DNA from: Chromatiales bacterium
Lineage (GTDB): Bacteria; Pseudomonadota; Gammaproteobacteria; UBA6429; Thiohalophilaceae
Length of the DNA: 33,250 nucleotides
Assembly (NCBI GenBank): GCA_027032075.1
Contig: JALVOC010000124.1
Coordinates: 1-33,250, forward strand
Reading direction: 5' to 3'
Part shown: piece by piece, positions 15,924-24,921 of the stretch
Position numbering within the stretch: the first letter of the stretch is position 1
How the letters are laid out: the number at the start of each line of letters is the position of its first letter
Position numbers and translations under genes: made by a program
The notes under the pieces: generated by a model
What the model was told of the DNA's origin: nothing
The model's input: the letters and a program-made list of their open reading frames with translations, nothing else
Database searches by the model: none

Positions 15924-16901
15924 ATGTCCCGCATTTCATGCCGAAGACACGGTATGCAACTGTTTTTTTTATTGTCTGCCTTGCTGCTTGGCGCATGTGA
16001 TTCCTCGCAAAGGAGAACGAATGCGGAATTCGACTTGAATGATCGCATTGACGATACGGAACTGCTGCAACATCAACCGCGGCAGGAAAAAGACAACATC
16101 TTCTATTTCGGTTTTGATCTGCGCGCCAGCCCCCAGGAAGATGCCCGCCAATACCTGCCATTTCTGCAATACCTGGAAACCGCAACCGGGTATCGATTCA
16201 GGCTCCACTTTACTCCCAAAAACAGCAACATCGTGGAAGAGCTCGGTAACAACCGTGTGCAGTTTGCGGCCCTTGGCGCTGCCAGCTTTCTGCAGCTGCA
16301 GGCCCGCTATGGCGCCATCCCCCTGGTGCGCGGTATAAACTCTGAGGGAAAAGCAGAATACCGCTCTGTCTTTGTCGTGCGGCCGGAAAGCGGCATAAAA
16401 ACGATCAAGGACATCAAGGGTAAACGCCTGGCCTTCGGTAGCCGTCTTTCCACCCAGGGATATTTGATTCCGTGCATCATACTGGCAAAACACGGCATCG
16501 GCCTCGACGAGCTGGCCTTCTATGATTTTACCGGCTCTCATCAGAATTGTGCCGATGCCGTTGTGTCCGGGAAATTCGATGTTTGCGGGATGCAGGACAC
16601 CATGGGCAGAAACATGGAGCAACAGGGACTGTTACGCATTATCTACACATCGGACTATTACCCCAGTAGCGGCATAGCCACCAACAAGGCGGTACCTGCC
16701 AGGGTGCGGGCCAGGGTTAAACAGGCACTGCTGGAATTTGATCCCCAGGGGAAACACAATCCCACCCTGTATCACTGGGAGAGAACAGAAATGCCCCTCG
16801 GCTTTGTTGCAGCCAAAAGGGATGACTACAGGGAACTGCGTTACTGGATGATCAAACTGGGCCTTATCCAGGATGACAAAAAGCGGGAAACCCTTCCATG
16901 A
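15924..16901 (+). CDS. PhnD-like substrate-binding lipoprotein
   Basis: A 325-residue protein from ATG 15924, chosen because AGGAGA is 8 bp upstream and because the next residues form a lipoprotein signal (hydrophobic FFLLSALLLGAC with lipobox Cys25). The rest matches the PhnD/phosphonate-type periplasmic binding protein family: FGFDLRASPQ, AALGAASFLQL, YRSVFVVRPESGIKTIKDIKGKRLAFGS and GSHQNCADAVVSGKFD. No ABC permease or ATPase genes are nearby. Instead its stop overlaps the kinase start by 4 bp, so it probably presents a ligand to the kinase rather than feeding a transporter. The ligand is unknown. Confidence 0.85.
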   Translation: MSRISCRRHGMQLFFLLSALLLGACDSSQRRTNAEFDLNDRIDDTELLQHQPRQEKDNIFYFGFDLRASPQEDARQYLPFLQYLETATGYRFRLHFTPKNSNIVEELGNNRVQFAALGAASFLQLQARYGAIPLVRGINSEGKAEYRSVFVVRPESGIKTIKDIKGKRLAFGSRLSTQGYLIPCIILAKHGIGLDELAFYDFTGSHQNCADAVVSGKFDVCGMQDTMGRNMEQQGLLRIIYTSDYYPSSGIATNKAVPARVRARVKQALLEFDPQGKHNPTLYHWERTEMPLGFVAAKRDDYRELRYWMIKLGLIQDDKKRETLP

Positions 16902-19900
16902 GGATAACCACCAAACTGTTATTGCTGGTAACGGGCATTATTTTGCTCTTCCTTGTGGCCAACAGTTTCATTCTCACCAAACACATGCGCGGTTATCTGC
17001 AAACCAGCCAGCTGGAGTGGGTCAAGACCCTGGCCCAGGCGATCAGTGAAAGTGTGGCGCGGGATACGATTGACGGAAACAGGATCCGTGTGCGTGAGTT
17101 ATTGCAAAAAATGACCGCGGCGGACGAAAATATTCAATATGCATTTGTTACCGATATGCATGGACGCTTGTTTGCCCACTCCTTCGATAACGGCTTTCCC
17201 CGCTTTCTGGCCGAACGGCTTGGCTCTCATGACTACGACGTGGCGAGCGGTTACATTCATGATATATACGATACGCGTCAGGGTCTGATTGCGGAATATG
17301 ATGCCCCCCTGATCGAGGGAATGATCGCCCATCTTCACCTGGGGATAAACCAGTCGAGGGTGAGCACCCTGACGAAGCAGGTCAACCAGGAATTGATTGG
17401 ACTGATCGCGCTGATCGGGCTGGGAGGCATCGCATTGGCATTGCTGATAGGCTGGCGCATCAGCCATCCCCTGTTACGCTTCACCGAGCAACTGCGCCTC
17501 TACAGTAAAAACCGGGAAACCGCTTTTCCGCAGCTGAGCCGGTCGGATCCGGACATCCGCCAAATGATCGACACTTTCCAGTCAATCATCACGGCACGCA
17601 CCCGCGCGGAAGAAGCATTACAGGAACGTGAACAGAATCTCTCCCTCACCCTCGACAGTATCGGTGACGCCGTGATTGCAACCGATGCCGCAGGCAGGGT
17701 GACACGCATGAATCCGATTGCGGAAGAACTGACCGCCTGGCAATTTCCGCAGGCCGAGGGCCACCCGCTGGACGAAGTGTTCCCCATCATCAATGCCACC
17801 ACACGTCAGCCGATAGAAAGCCCGGTCGACAAAGTGCTGGCAACGGGTGAAATCGTCACCCTGGCAAACCACACGACCCTCATCGCCAAAGACGGCCATG
17901 AATACCAGATAGCCGACAGTGCCGCGCCAATACGTGACAAGGAAAATAATATTATCGGTGTGATCCTGGTGTTCCATGATGTCACGGAACAATACCGCCT
18001 GCGCCAGGCGAACGAGGAAAGCCGCAGGCAACTGCAAAAAAGCGAAGCCCGGGTGCGGCTGCTGCTCGATTCAACCGCCGAGGCCATCTACGGTATCGAC
18101 ACCAAAGGCAATTGCACCTTCGCCAATCCGGCTTGCGCCCAACTGCTGGGATATGACAGCCCAACAGAGCTGTTGGGGCGGAACATGCACGAGCTCATTC
18201 ATCACTCCTATCCCGATGGAAGCGCCTATCCGGTGCAGGAATGCCATATTTACCGCGCCTTTCAGGAAAAACGTGGAAGTCACATCGATGATGAAATGTT
18301 GTGGCGCAAGGACGGCACCGGTTTCGCAGCAGAATACTGGTCACACCCCATTTTTGAAGACGGCGAGTGTGTGGGTGCTGTGGTTACCTTCCTTGATATC
18401 ACCGAACGCAAACAGGCGGAGAAACAACTACGGGAAAAGGAACAACGGCTTGCCGAAGCCCAGCGAATGGCACGTATCGGCAGCTGGGAACTGGACCTGA
18501 TCAACAATAAACTGGAATGGTCAGATGAAATCTATCGTATCTTCGAAATCGATCCCGAAAAATTCAGCGCCTCTTATGAGGCCTTTTTGCAGGCAATCCA
18601 TCCGGAGGACAGGGAACGGGTAAACGCCGCCTATACTGAATCACTCAAAAACAGGACCCCCTACAGGATTGAACACCGTTTACGCATGCCCAACGGCGCA
18701 ATCAAGTATGTCCATGAATACTGCAAAACGTATTACGATGCAGAAGGCAACCCCGTACGATCGCTTGGTACGGTGCAGGATATTACCGAGCGTGTCAGCA
18801 TGGAAGAGGCGTTACGCCGTTCGCAGAAAATGGAGGCCATCGGCCAGTTGTCCGGCGGTATCGCCCATGACTTCAACAACCAACTCGGGGTTATCATCGG
18901 TTACCTGGATTTTCTGCAGGATCGTTTCGCCAACGAAGAAAAACCACGCCAATGGATAAACAAGGCCACCACCGCAACATTGCGCTGCATGGATCTGACC
19001 CGGCAATTGCTCACCTTTTCCCGCCGCCGGCAAAAGAAAAAGGTTGTGGTTAACCTGAATACCGTCATCAACGATCTGAATACCATGATTGCGCGCTCAG
19101 TAACACCGGAAGTGGAAATACAGTATTTTCTTGCCGAAGATCTGTGGCAGACGGAAGTGGATCCGGGCGAATTCCAGGATGCCATTCTGAATATGACAAT
19201 AAATGCCCGCGACGCGATGCTCAACGGCGGCAAACTGCTGATCGAAACAACCAACAAAATCCTGGACGAAGGCTATACCGCCATCAATCCCGGCGTCAAA
19301 GCCGGTGAGTATGTGCAACTGATGCTGAGCGATACCGGTACCGGTATGAGCCGGGAGGTACTGGAACACGTATTCGAGCCCTTTTTCACCACCAAACCGG
19401 AAGGCAAAGGGACCGGCCTGGGACTGGCAATGGTGTATGGTTTTGTAAGACGTTACGATGGCTATATTAAAATCTATTCTGAACCCGGCATGGGCACCAC
19501 TATCCGCATCTATTTGCCGCGCACCACTTCTGCCGCGCCGGTGACTACGATCGAACCCTCACAGGAAGCGGTCCTGCCCCGCGGCAACGAAACCATCCTC
19601 GTCGTCGATGACGAAGTCGATCTTCTGCAACTGGCGGATCAATATTTGTCTGATCTCGGTTATCGCGTCCATCTTGCGAAAAATGCGACAGAAGCACTGA
19701 AAACACTGGCAGGAGACGAAACCATCGATCTGTTGTTCAGTGATGTTGTAATGCCAGGCGGCATCAACGGCTACGAGCTGGCACAGAAGGCAGAGGAGTT
19801 GCAGCCTGGCATCAAAATCCTGCTGACCTCGGGTTTTACCTCCAAAACCATCGCGAAAAACGGCCTGGCCAGATTTTCCACCAATCTGCTAAGCAAACCC

Positions 19901-19963
19901 TACCGCAAACAGGACGTGGTACAACGCATCCGCGAAGTGCTTGATAAAAAGGAGGAAACATGA
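16898..19963 (+). CDS. Hybrid sensor histidine kinase with periplasmic sensor, three PAS and a receiver
   Basis: A 1021-residue membrane kinase. Helix 1 is at ~5-25, a periplasmic sensor at ~28-165, helix 2 at ~166-186 and a HAMP-like linker at ~187-235. PAS domains follow at ~243-363, 383-505 and 522-632. HisKA carries GGIAHDFNN with His657. HATPase has the N box NMTINARDAM (765-774), DTGTGM (812-817) and GKGTGLGL (837-844). The C-terminal receiver has Asp904/905, phospho-acceptor Asp949, Thr977 and Lys1000. All catalytic residues are present. It overlaps both neighbours by 4 bp (ATGA), so the three-gene unit should work as one pathway: ligand lipoprotein, kinase, c-di-GMP phosphodiesterase. 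Confidence 0.93.
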   Translation: MRITTKLLLLVTGIILLFLVANSFILTKHMRGYLQTSQLEWVKTLAQAISESVARDTIDGNRIRVRELLQKMTAADENIQYAFVTDMHGRLFAHSFDNGFPRFLAERLGSHDYDVASGYIHDIYDTRQGLIAEYDAPLIEGMIAHLHLGINQSRVSTLTKQVNQELIGLIALIGLGGIALALLIGWRISHPLLRFTEQLRLYSKNRETAFPQLSRSDPDIRQMIDTFQSIITARTRAEEALQEREQNLSLTLDSIGDAVIATDAAGRVTRMNPIAEELTAWQFPQAEGHPLDEVFPIINATTRQPIESPVDKVLATGEIVTLANHTTLIAKDGHEYQIADSAAPIRDKENNIIGVILVFHDVTEQYRLRQANEESRRQLQKSEARVRLLLDSTAEAIYGIDTKGNCTFANPACAQLLGYDSPTELLGRNMHELIHHSYPDGSAYPVQECHIYRAFQEKRGSHIDDEMLWRKDGTGFAAEYWSHPIFEDGECVGAVVTFLDITERKQAEKQLREKEQRLAEAQRMARIGSWELDLINNKLEWSDEIYRIFEIDPEKFSASYEAFLQAIHPEDRERVNAAYTESLKNRTPYRIEHRLRMPNGAIKYVHEYCKTYYDAEGNPVRSLGTVQDITERVSMEEALRRSQKMEAIGQLSGGIAHDFNNQLGVIIGYLDFLQDRFANEEKPRQWINKATTATLRCMDLTRQLLTFSRRRQKKKVVVNLNTVINDLNTMIARSVTPEVEIQYFLAEDLWQTEVDPGEFQDAILNMTINARDAMLNGGKLLIETTNKILDEGYTAINPGVKAGEYVQLMLSDTGTGMSREVLEHVFEPFFTTKPEGKGTGLGLAMVYGFVRRYDGYIKIYSEPGMGTTIRIYLPRTTSAAPVTTIEPSQEAVLPRGNETILVVDDEVDLLQLADQYLSDLGYRVHLAKNATEALKTLAGDETIDLLFSDVVMPGGINGYELAQKAEELQPGIKILLTSGFTSKTIAKNGLARFSTNLLSKPYRKQDVVQRIREVLDKKEET

Positions 19964-21153
19964 ATACGCTCAAGCTGGTCGTGGTGGATGACGAACCGGA
20001 CATGGCGGGCTTCGTTCATGATGTGGCCGAACAAGCAGGATTTGCTGTCGAGCAGTTCCACAATGCCGATGTATTCAGGGAACAATACAAGCCATGTGCC
20101 GATGTGATTGTACTCGACTTGATGATGCCAGGCACGGACGGGGTGGAACTGATCCGCTTTCTCTCTGAAGTCGGCTGTGATTCCCTGCTTGTCCTCATCA
20201 GCGGTTTCGATCCCGGCGTACTTCATTCCGCGCAAAAACTGGCCATTGAGCACGGCCTCAACATTGCGGGCAGCTTGAGCAAACCCTTCCGCCATCATGA
20301 ACTGCAGCAATTACTGCATGGACTCTCCATCTCCCCCAGGCGCCCCTCACACACAACACCGGATAAACCTCTGGTGGTAGATGAATTACGGGAAGCATTG
20401 AAATCTGATCAGCTGGTAGTCCATTACCAGCCGCAGCTCAGCATCAGAGACCGTTCCCTCGTCGGCGCCGAAGCGCTGGTACGCTGGCAACATCCAACCC
20501 ACGGTCTGCTCGGTCCCGAGCTCTTTATTACCATGGCGGAGCGCCATGGGCTGATTGATGATCTGACCTGGGTGGTGCTGCAACAGGCAATGCAACAATG
20601 CCGCAACTGGCTGGACAATGATCTGAAAATACGGGTTGCCGTCAACATGTCGGCAACCACGCTCAAGCACCTGGAACTGCCCGAACGCATCCACCAGCTC
20701 GTGCGGAAATACCGTTTGCAGCCTTCACAAATCGTTCTTGAGGTAACCGAAAACGCCCTGATGCAGGAACTGATCAAATCGCTGGACATTCTGACACGGC
20801 TGCGAATGAAAAATTTCCGTCTCTCCATCGATGATTTTGGCACCGGTTACTCCTCCATGGTGCAACTGCACCGCGCACCTTTTTCCGAGATCAAGATCGA
20901 CCGCTCCTTTATCATGGAAATGGACTATGATGCGGAAGCCAGAGCCATTGTCGAAACCATCATCATGCTGGGAGACAAACTCGGCATGAGTGTCATCGCC
21001 GAAGGCGTGGAAACCCAGGCAGAGTGGGATCGTCTGGCCGCCCTGGGCTGCGGCACTGTGCAGGGGTACCTGGTCGCCAAGCCAATGCCCGCCGCCGACT
21101 TTACAGACTGGCTGGCGCAACATTATTCCCGGAACCCTGAATCCACAATCTGA
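19960..21153 (+). CDS. Response regulator with EAL c-di-GMP phosphodiesterase domain
   Basis: A 397-residue protein. Receiver domain at 1-120 with Asp10/Asp11, phospho-acceptor Asp53, Ser81 and Lys108; EAL domain at ~138-390. The EAL motif itself is at 171-173. Other metal and catalytic residues are in place: Asn229, Glu261, DDFGTG (291-296), Lys312, Glu348 in AEGVET and Gln368. Hydrolysis of c-di-GMP to pGpG is therefore expected, controlled by phosphorylation from the kinase encoded just upstream (4-bp overlap). There is no GGDEF domain and no membrane segment. Confidence 0.94.
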   Translation: MNTLKLVVVDDEPDMAGFVHDVAEQAGFAVEQFHNADVFREQYKPCADVIVLDLMMPGTDGVELIRFLSEVGCDSLLVLISGFDPGVLHSAQKLAIEHGLNIAGSLSKPFRHHELQQLLHGLSISPRRPSHTTPDKPLVVDELREALKSDQLVVHYQPQLSIRDRSLVGAEALVRWQHPTHGLLGPELFITMAERHGLIDDLTWVVLQQAMQQCRNWLDNDLKIRVAVNMSATTLKHLELPERIHQLVRKYRLQPSQIVLEVTENALMQELIKSLDILTRLRMKNFRLSIDDFGTGYSSMVQLHRAPFSEIKIDRSFIMEMDYDAEARAIVETIIMLGDKLGMSVIAEGVETQAEWDRLAALGCGTVQGYLVAKPMPAADFTDWLAQHYSRNPESTI

Positions 21154-21336
21154 CCCGCCTGCAATCACTTTGCACAGGCTGATTCCAGCCAAATATGCAA
21201 TAATAACATCCTGTGCATTTTCCCGCGGCCAGTATGCCGACAGGCGTAATCTATTGACATGAATTAAAAACAGGCGGCCAGAACATAAGTCTCCGTTACC
21301 AGGGAGGTTTCACAGTATTATTTACAGGCTCAAATG
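21154..21336. other. Boundary between core operon and cassette region
   Basis: About 180 bp after the EAL gene with no reading frame worth calling. A loose inverted pair GCCTG and CAGGC at 21158-21181 has no T tract and is not a convincing terminator. No integrase, tRNA or attI-like site is seen. The first mobile element starts at 21337. Confidence 0.45.
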
Positions 21337-21690
21337 AAAACAGGGACACTCACCCATTGACAGGTTGAACTGATCCGGGCCTATGCGGCATCGGTGGGCA
21401 GGAAATGGTTTCAGGGTATATCCAGTTGTCTTCAGTTTTATCGGGCAAGTCCGGCCTAGACTGATTTCTTTCCTTTCCTTATATTACGTTATTGACGTTT
21501 GTCAGCGGGTTTCATTTGTCCGTAATCCGCAGGGCTGCAGTTTTTATTGGGTATTTTTGAAAATTTCATCCTGATTGAATGAAATTATAATCACTTTGGC
21601 TGAATCTCAGCATGTAAGCCAGTAAAAATGTCGTTGCTGCTGATTTTGGGATGTTTCAAAGTGATGTTTTAAAGTTTGGGTGTCCAAGTT
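21337..21690 (+). mobile_element. RAYT-derived non-autonomous element, copy 1
   Basis: It begins AAAACAGGGACACTCACCC like the other copies, then has lost the promoter leader and most of the transposase. It resumes in the transposase C terminus (a GRKWF-encoding stretch near 21398-21412) and runs through the shared 3' tail (GATTTCTTTCCTTTCC, then TAAAAATGTCGTTGCTGCTG). The final GGTGTCC abuts AAGTTCTTCGTTA, whose reverse complement TAACGAAG looks like the start of an attC site following the minus-strand gene at 21700. Confidence 0.75.
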
Positions 21691-21699
21691 CTTCGTTAC

Positions 21700-22125
21700 T
21701 CAGAGCGTGGATGGTAATTCGCTATTCTGACACTTAATCCCAGTAGCTTTTTTCCGCGGTAAAAATTCCACAGAACCGACGTTACCCGAAAAAGTGAACT
21801 TACCATGAATTCCATCGGCCCTAATGAAGCCATCAAAGCCACCACTATATAATTTATCGGCGATAGAAAATCTAATGTTTCCTTTCTCAATAGTTGGTTG
21901 CACAATGATCAAATTACCTGCGCCTCCCTCACATATCTGAAGCATCCCGCTATATCCTTTTTTTGTAAAAATAATTCTTAGCTCAATTCCGGACAAATCT
22001 CCCGATTCCTCATTATACGTAATACTCGAAAACGTTCCTGTATACTTAATTTCATCTGCCAATATATAGTTGGCAACGAATACAATCAAAAGCGCAAAGA
22101 ATAAATATATTTTCATTTTTTTCAT
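21700..22125 (-). CDS. Small exported protein, function unknown (cassette gene)
   Basis: A 141-residue protein with an N-terminal signal peptide (MKKMKIYLFFALLIVF through YILA, cleavage expected before DEIKY). The mature part is predicted beta-rich and has one cysteine in LQICEGG and another near the end. No family is recognised. The AT-rich composition differs sharply from the core genes. On its own strand the stop is followed directly by TAACGAAG, the kind of sequence that begins an attC site, so it is probably an integron-type cassette gene whose attC was interrupted by copy 1 of the mobile element. The alternative start Met4 is equally possible. Confidence 0.65.
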   Translation of the reverse strand: MKKMKIYLFFALLIVFVANYILADEIKYTGTFSSITYNEESGDLSGIELRIIFTKKGYSGMLQICEGGAGNLIIVQPTIEKGNIRFSIADKLYSGGFDGFIRADGIHGKFTFSGNVGSVEFLPRKKATGIKCQNSELPSTL

Positions 22126-22256
22126 TATTTACATCCACAACTCGCCAGATAACCAGGGCACACACCCACTAATACAGGCTATTTCTACAGCCTCAACGGC
22201 TAGCATTTATGGCTGTCAACCGCGAAGCAATGCGATTTTTATGCGTCTTAATTATT

Positions 22257-22949
22257 TTAATCACTACAACCAATACACACCTCAAATATTTTATTAAGAC
22301 TATTATCATTATATTCCCAAACTGAAAGACCGTCGTCCCACGTATATGGTTCAGTCTCCCAAAATTCTGGTTTGTTATCCTTATCTATATCAGTAATTGC
22401 TAAAAGTGTCGGTTTTGTACATGATGGTTCTTTACCCCTTGGATAATCACCTTGATGCACGCATGTTGTGTTTAGCCGATAAAATAATTTTGATTCTTCT
22501 TTACCGGGAATTTTAAATCTTTTATCTGGCTTGCTAGTAAACAACGACCAGCGAGGATACTTATTACTGTTTATTGAGGCAAAATACACGCAATGATCAT
22601 AATTCATACGGTCTAAAAAACTATCCACTGATGTTAGAATGACAGATTCATTTGGGTTGATTGCTGACCAGAATTGCTGCCCTTTTTTAATTGAAGATCC
22701 GATTGTTTCTATAATCTTGTTATTTTTTATAGCCGCTACTATTCTAAACTCGCCTAAAGATGTTGTTTTACTTTCTTTTTCACTAACCGAAAACTGGGTG
22801 GTGGTTCGTTCATTTGTTACCCAACCGACAAGTATTTGACTTTCTGATATCGCAGGACGCATAGCACATTCGTTTTCTGCAAAGACCAAAGGCGCGCAAA
22901 TTATGAATGCTATTATTAGAATAAGAAGTTTCATATGATTTTTACACAT
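22257..22949 (-). CDS. Exported protein with a DxDxDxxxE calcium-loop-like motif (cassette gene)
   Basis: About 230 residues with a signal peptide (core MKLLILIIAFIICAPLVFA). The mature part contains a C-terminal DIDKDNKPEFWE loop, like the calcium loops of EF-hand or FG-GAP-like repeats, and six cysteines including CIGCSD at the end. No family is recognised. The start is uncertain: ATG 22949 has AGGAG 12 bp upstream, while ATG 22934 begins exactly at the signal peptide. DNA is AT-rich. It shares direction with the gene at 21700 and is separated from it by 131 bp without a clear attC site. Confidence 0.65.
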   Translation of the reverse strand: MCKNHMKLLILIIAFIICAPLVFAENECAMRPAISESQILVGWVTNERTTTQFSVSEKESKTTSLGEFRIVAAIKNNKIIETIGSSIKKGQQFWSAINPNESVILTSVDSFLDRMNYDHCVYFASINSNKYPRWSLFTSKPDKRFKIPGKEESKLFYRLNTTCVHQGDYPRGKEPSCTKPTLLAITDIDKDNKPEFWETEPYTWDDGLSVWEYNDNSLNKIFEVCIGCSD

Positions 22950-22985
22950 AAAACCCAAGCTCTCCTATTGCCATGGAGGGAACTG

Positions 22986-23310
22986 AAAACAGGGACACCC
23001 GCCCATTGACATAAAATATAGCACCCCATAAAATTTTCACCACTATTACTAATGGACAGTAACACAAGAGGTCAGGATGACCATATCAGGGACTATGCGG
23101 CACCGGTGGGCAGAAAATGGTTCCAGGGTATATCCAGTTGTCTTCAGTTTACCGTGCAACTCCGGCCTAGACTGATTTCTTTCCTTTCCTTATATTACGT
23201 TATTGACATTTGTCAGCGGGTTTCATTTGTCCTGCTCCCACAGGGCTGTAATTATTAAATGTCGTTGCAGCCGATTTTTGCTATTTCAAAGTATGGATGC
23301 CCCGATTTTT
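22986..23310 (+). mobile_element. RAYT-derived non-autonomous element, copy 2
   Basis: It opens with AAAACAGGGACACCCGCCC, keeps the full leader with promoter and the start-codon region (GAGGTCAGGATGACC), then jumps to the transposase C-terminal part (encoding GRKWFQGISS) and the 3' tail ending GTATGGATGCCCCGATTTT. The internal deletion removes nearly the whole transposase. The ends are imperfect inverted repeats of each other (AAAACAGGGACAC and the reverse complement of the last bases). Confidence 0.8.
23006..23034 (+). promoter_or_regulatory. Leader promoter of mobile element copy 2
   Basis: TTGACA (23006-23011) and TAAAAT (23029-23034) with a 17-bp spacer: a perfect -35 and a 5-of-6 -10. 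Because the transposase is deleted, transcription would run through the short element toward the plus-strand cassette genes beginning at 23700. Confidence 0.7.
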
Positions 23311-23516
23311 ACAATAATTGGTCAAGAAACCGGATGGGTTGTTCAGGCAAGGGGTACTTACATCATCCAAGATAGATCTCCATGTAAATAATACTATTAT
23401 TGAACAATGTAGAAGGACAAAATATTTTTCAAGCGCGAGGAAATGTGTAGTTCAACGAACTGGGTTCGTATATTGCCGGCTAATTCCGAAATTTATTATA
23501 TATTACAATGGGTTAG

Positions 23517-23672
23517 GGTTTGAAATATTGGAGATATACGAACAAGAGTCGTATTTTTCCAAAGGCAGCTAATGAGAAGTCGATTAAGTATTTGAATTTA
23601 TTGACAGATTTAGGGATAGTTGAAAAAATGTTTGATATATATGCAAAAGAGATATACGGCCTTAGGCCGTAG
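23517..23672 (+). pseudogene. C-terminal remnant of a cassette gene
   Basis: After an in-frame TAG at 23514, an open frame encodes about 51 residues (GLKYWRYTNKSRIF, then KSIKYLNLLTDLGIVEKMF and KEIYGLRP). It has protein-like composition but no start codon and no upstream part, consistent with a gene decayed or cut by the adjacent mobile element. A GTTAGCC half-site follows at 23681-23687. A faint resemblance to the remnants at 29993 and 32695 (ending SEIYG or SEIYV) is noted but not relied on. Confidence 0.35.
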
Positions 23673-23699
23673 AATAAACTGTTAGCCTTCAGGAAGTTC

Positions 23700-24419
23700 A
23701 TGGCGAAGAAGCCCGGTCCCGGAAAGTGTGTTCATTGTCTCCGCTATTTTGATAAGCGGAACTGGGATCATGTCCTTCCTCGCTCCTGGTACCCCGACGC
23801 AACGCCTCCGAATATGCACAAATGGCAGATTCCAACTTGCAAAGAATGTAATTCGGAGTATGGGAGGATTGAGGAAGATCTAATGGTGCTTCTGTCGTTT
23901 GCGGTCGAACCAAGAACGCCGGCGAGCTCAGGCATCTATGAGAGAGCGATGCGTTCCATTGATGAAAGTAAAGGCAGAGGTAAACGTGACCGCCTAGCCA
24001 GGCGGGCCCGAAAAGAGCGCATTATGGAGTATTTGACTTTTGGGCATGATATTCCAGAGCAAGGCATATATCCTTACCTCGGCGAGCGGTGGGGTAGGCC
24101 GAAGTCGGAACAGGTCGCGGTGCGACTTCCTGCGAAACACATCGAAAGGCTCTGCGAGAAAATCGTTAGGGGCATTCATTATCTAGAGCACCAAGAGCTG
24201 ATCGAGCCCCCGTTTGAAATACAGTTCTTCGCGCTCGACGATGAAGGTGCGAAACCCATTAGAGACCTTTTGGAACAACACGGGAAAAGATATACGAGGG
24301 GTCCGGGGTTTGAGGTCATTCGAATTGTACCAGTTGATGAGCCGAAGGCCTCAATGCAGGAAATCCGTATCTTTGGGGAATTCGTAATGTTTGCGGTTGT
24401 AGAGCCTAATGAAGGCTAA
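23700..24419 (+). CDS. HNH endonuclease-like cassette protein
   Basis: A 239-residue protein. CVHC (10-13), WDHVLP (22-27) and CKECN (47-51) form a zinc-stabilised HNH (beta-beta-alpha metal) motif with Asp23/His24 as the catalytic pair and Asn51 as the expected N. The remaining ~180 residues, rich in Arg and Lys at 92-110, match nothing I know. A nuclease role, perhaps in defence, is inferred. The stop TAA lies inside the attC site that follows (24414-24470), and GTTAGCC ends 12 bp before the start, so the gene fills one complete cassette. GC is higher than in the neighbouring cassettes. Confidence 0.8.
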   Translation: MAKKPGPGKCVHCLRYFDKRNWDHVLPRSWYPDATPPNMHKWQIPTCKECNSEYGRIEEDLMVLLSFAVEPRTPASSGIYERAMRSIDESKGRGKRDRLARRARKERIMEYLTFGHDIPEQGIYPYLGERWGRPKSEQVAVRLPAKHIERLCEKIVRGIHYLEHQELIEPPFEIQFFALDDEGAKPIRDLLEQHGKRYTRGPGFEVIRIVPVDEPKASMQEIRIFGEFVMFAVVEPNEG

Positions 24420-24470
24420 CAAGGCGGCCAAGCCGGACGGCTTCGCCGCCGCTTGCCTTGGTCGTTAGCA
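24414..24470 (+). other. attC recombination site of the HNH cassette
   Basis: A 57-bp imperfect palindrome bounded by GGCTAAC and GTTAGCA. The inner arm CAAGCCGG pairs with CCGCTTG with one unpaired base, around a short CGGCTTCGCCG tip. The boundaries fit the RYYYAAC and GTTRRRY cores of integron attC sites closely. It follows directly on the plus-strand HNH gene, so it is read in the plus direction. Confidence 0.82.
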
Positions 24471-24504
24471 GTTTCTCATCACATGAATAAAAGGAGTCGA
24501 GAAA

Positions 24505-24906
24505 GTGGCAAAAGCTAATCTAGTCCTTCCAGATGGGACAAAAGTTAATATAGAAGGAACTGCTGATGAGGTTGCAGTATTACTAGGAAAATTCTCTGCA
24601 CCTGAGCCAAGCAGCACTGGTGGAGCAACAGGTAAGAAAAAGGCAAAGAAGAAAAGGAAAAAAGCCGCTACTGGTACTGGCGGGAATGCCGGAAAAAAAC
24701 AAGAAGGCCCTACATCACTTGTCACAGAATTGGTGGAGGAAGGCTATTTTAAAGCCAAGCGCACTTTGGGTGACATACAAAAGAAACTCGAAGAACGTGG
24801 ACATATTTATGCTCAAACAAGCATTTCTCCCGCTCTTACAAGGTTAACCCGCAAAAGAACAATCCGGAGAATTAAGGAAAAGAAGGGTTGGGTATACGTT
24901 AAATAA
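24505..24906 (+). CDS. Lysine-rich protein with C-terminal winged-helix-like domain, gene 1 of a two-gene cassette
   Basis: A 133-residue protein starting at GTG 24505, fixed by GGAG 8 bp upstream. Residues 1-30 look like a small beta domain (ANLVLPDGTKVNIEG). Residues ~35-67 form a Gly/Ser/Lys linker with KKKAKKKRKK, and residues ~70-133 look like a winged helix: helices SLVTELVEEGYF, TLGDIQKKLEERGH and SPALTRLTRK, then a wing ending GWVYV. DNA or RNA binding is a fair inference from fold and charge. The next gene starts 15 bp after its stop in the same direction. I do not recognise a named family. Confidence 0.65.
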   Translation: MAKANLVLPDGTKVNIEGTADEVAVLLGKFSAPEPSSTGGATGKKKAKKKRKKAATGTGGNAGKKQEGPTSLVTELVEEGYFKAKRTLGDIQKKLEERGHIYAQTSISPALTRLTRKRTIRRIKEKKGWVYVK

Positions 24907-24921
24907 AAGGAAGCATTTCGC

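Noticed and set aside
21154-21190. Terminator after the EAL gene
   Set aside because: GCCTG and CAGGC can pair but the loop is long and no T tract follows.
22126-22256. attC site between the two secreted-protein genes
   Set aside because: A GTTATC-like end is present on the minus strand, but no complementary TAAC end or pairing arm could be found.
23052-23258. 68-codon frame in mobile element copy 2
   Set aside because: It is a by-product of the deleted transposase: its frame differs from the transposase and it exists only because of the internal deletion.
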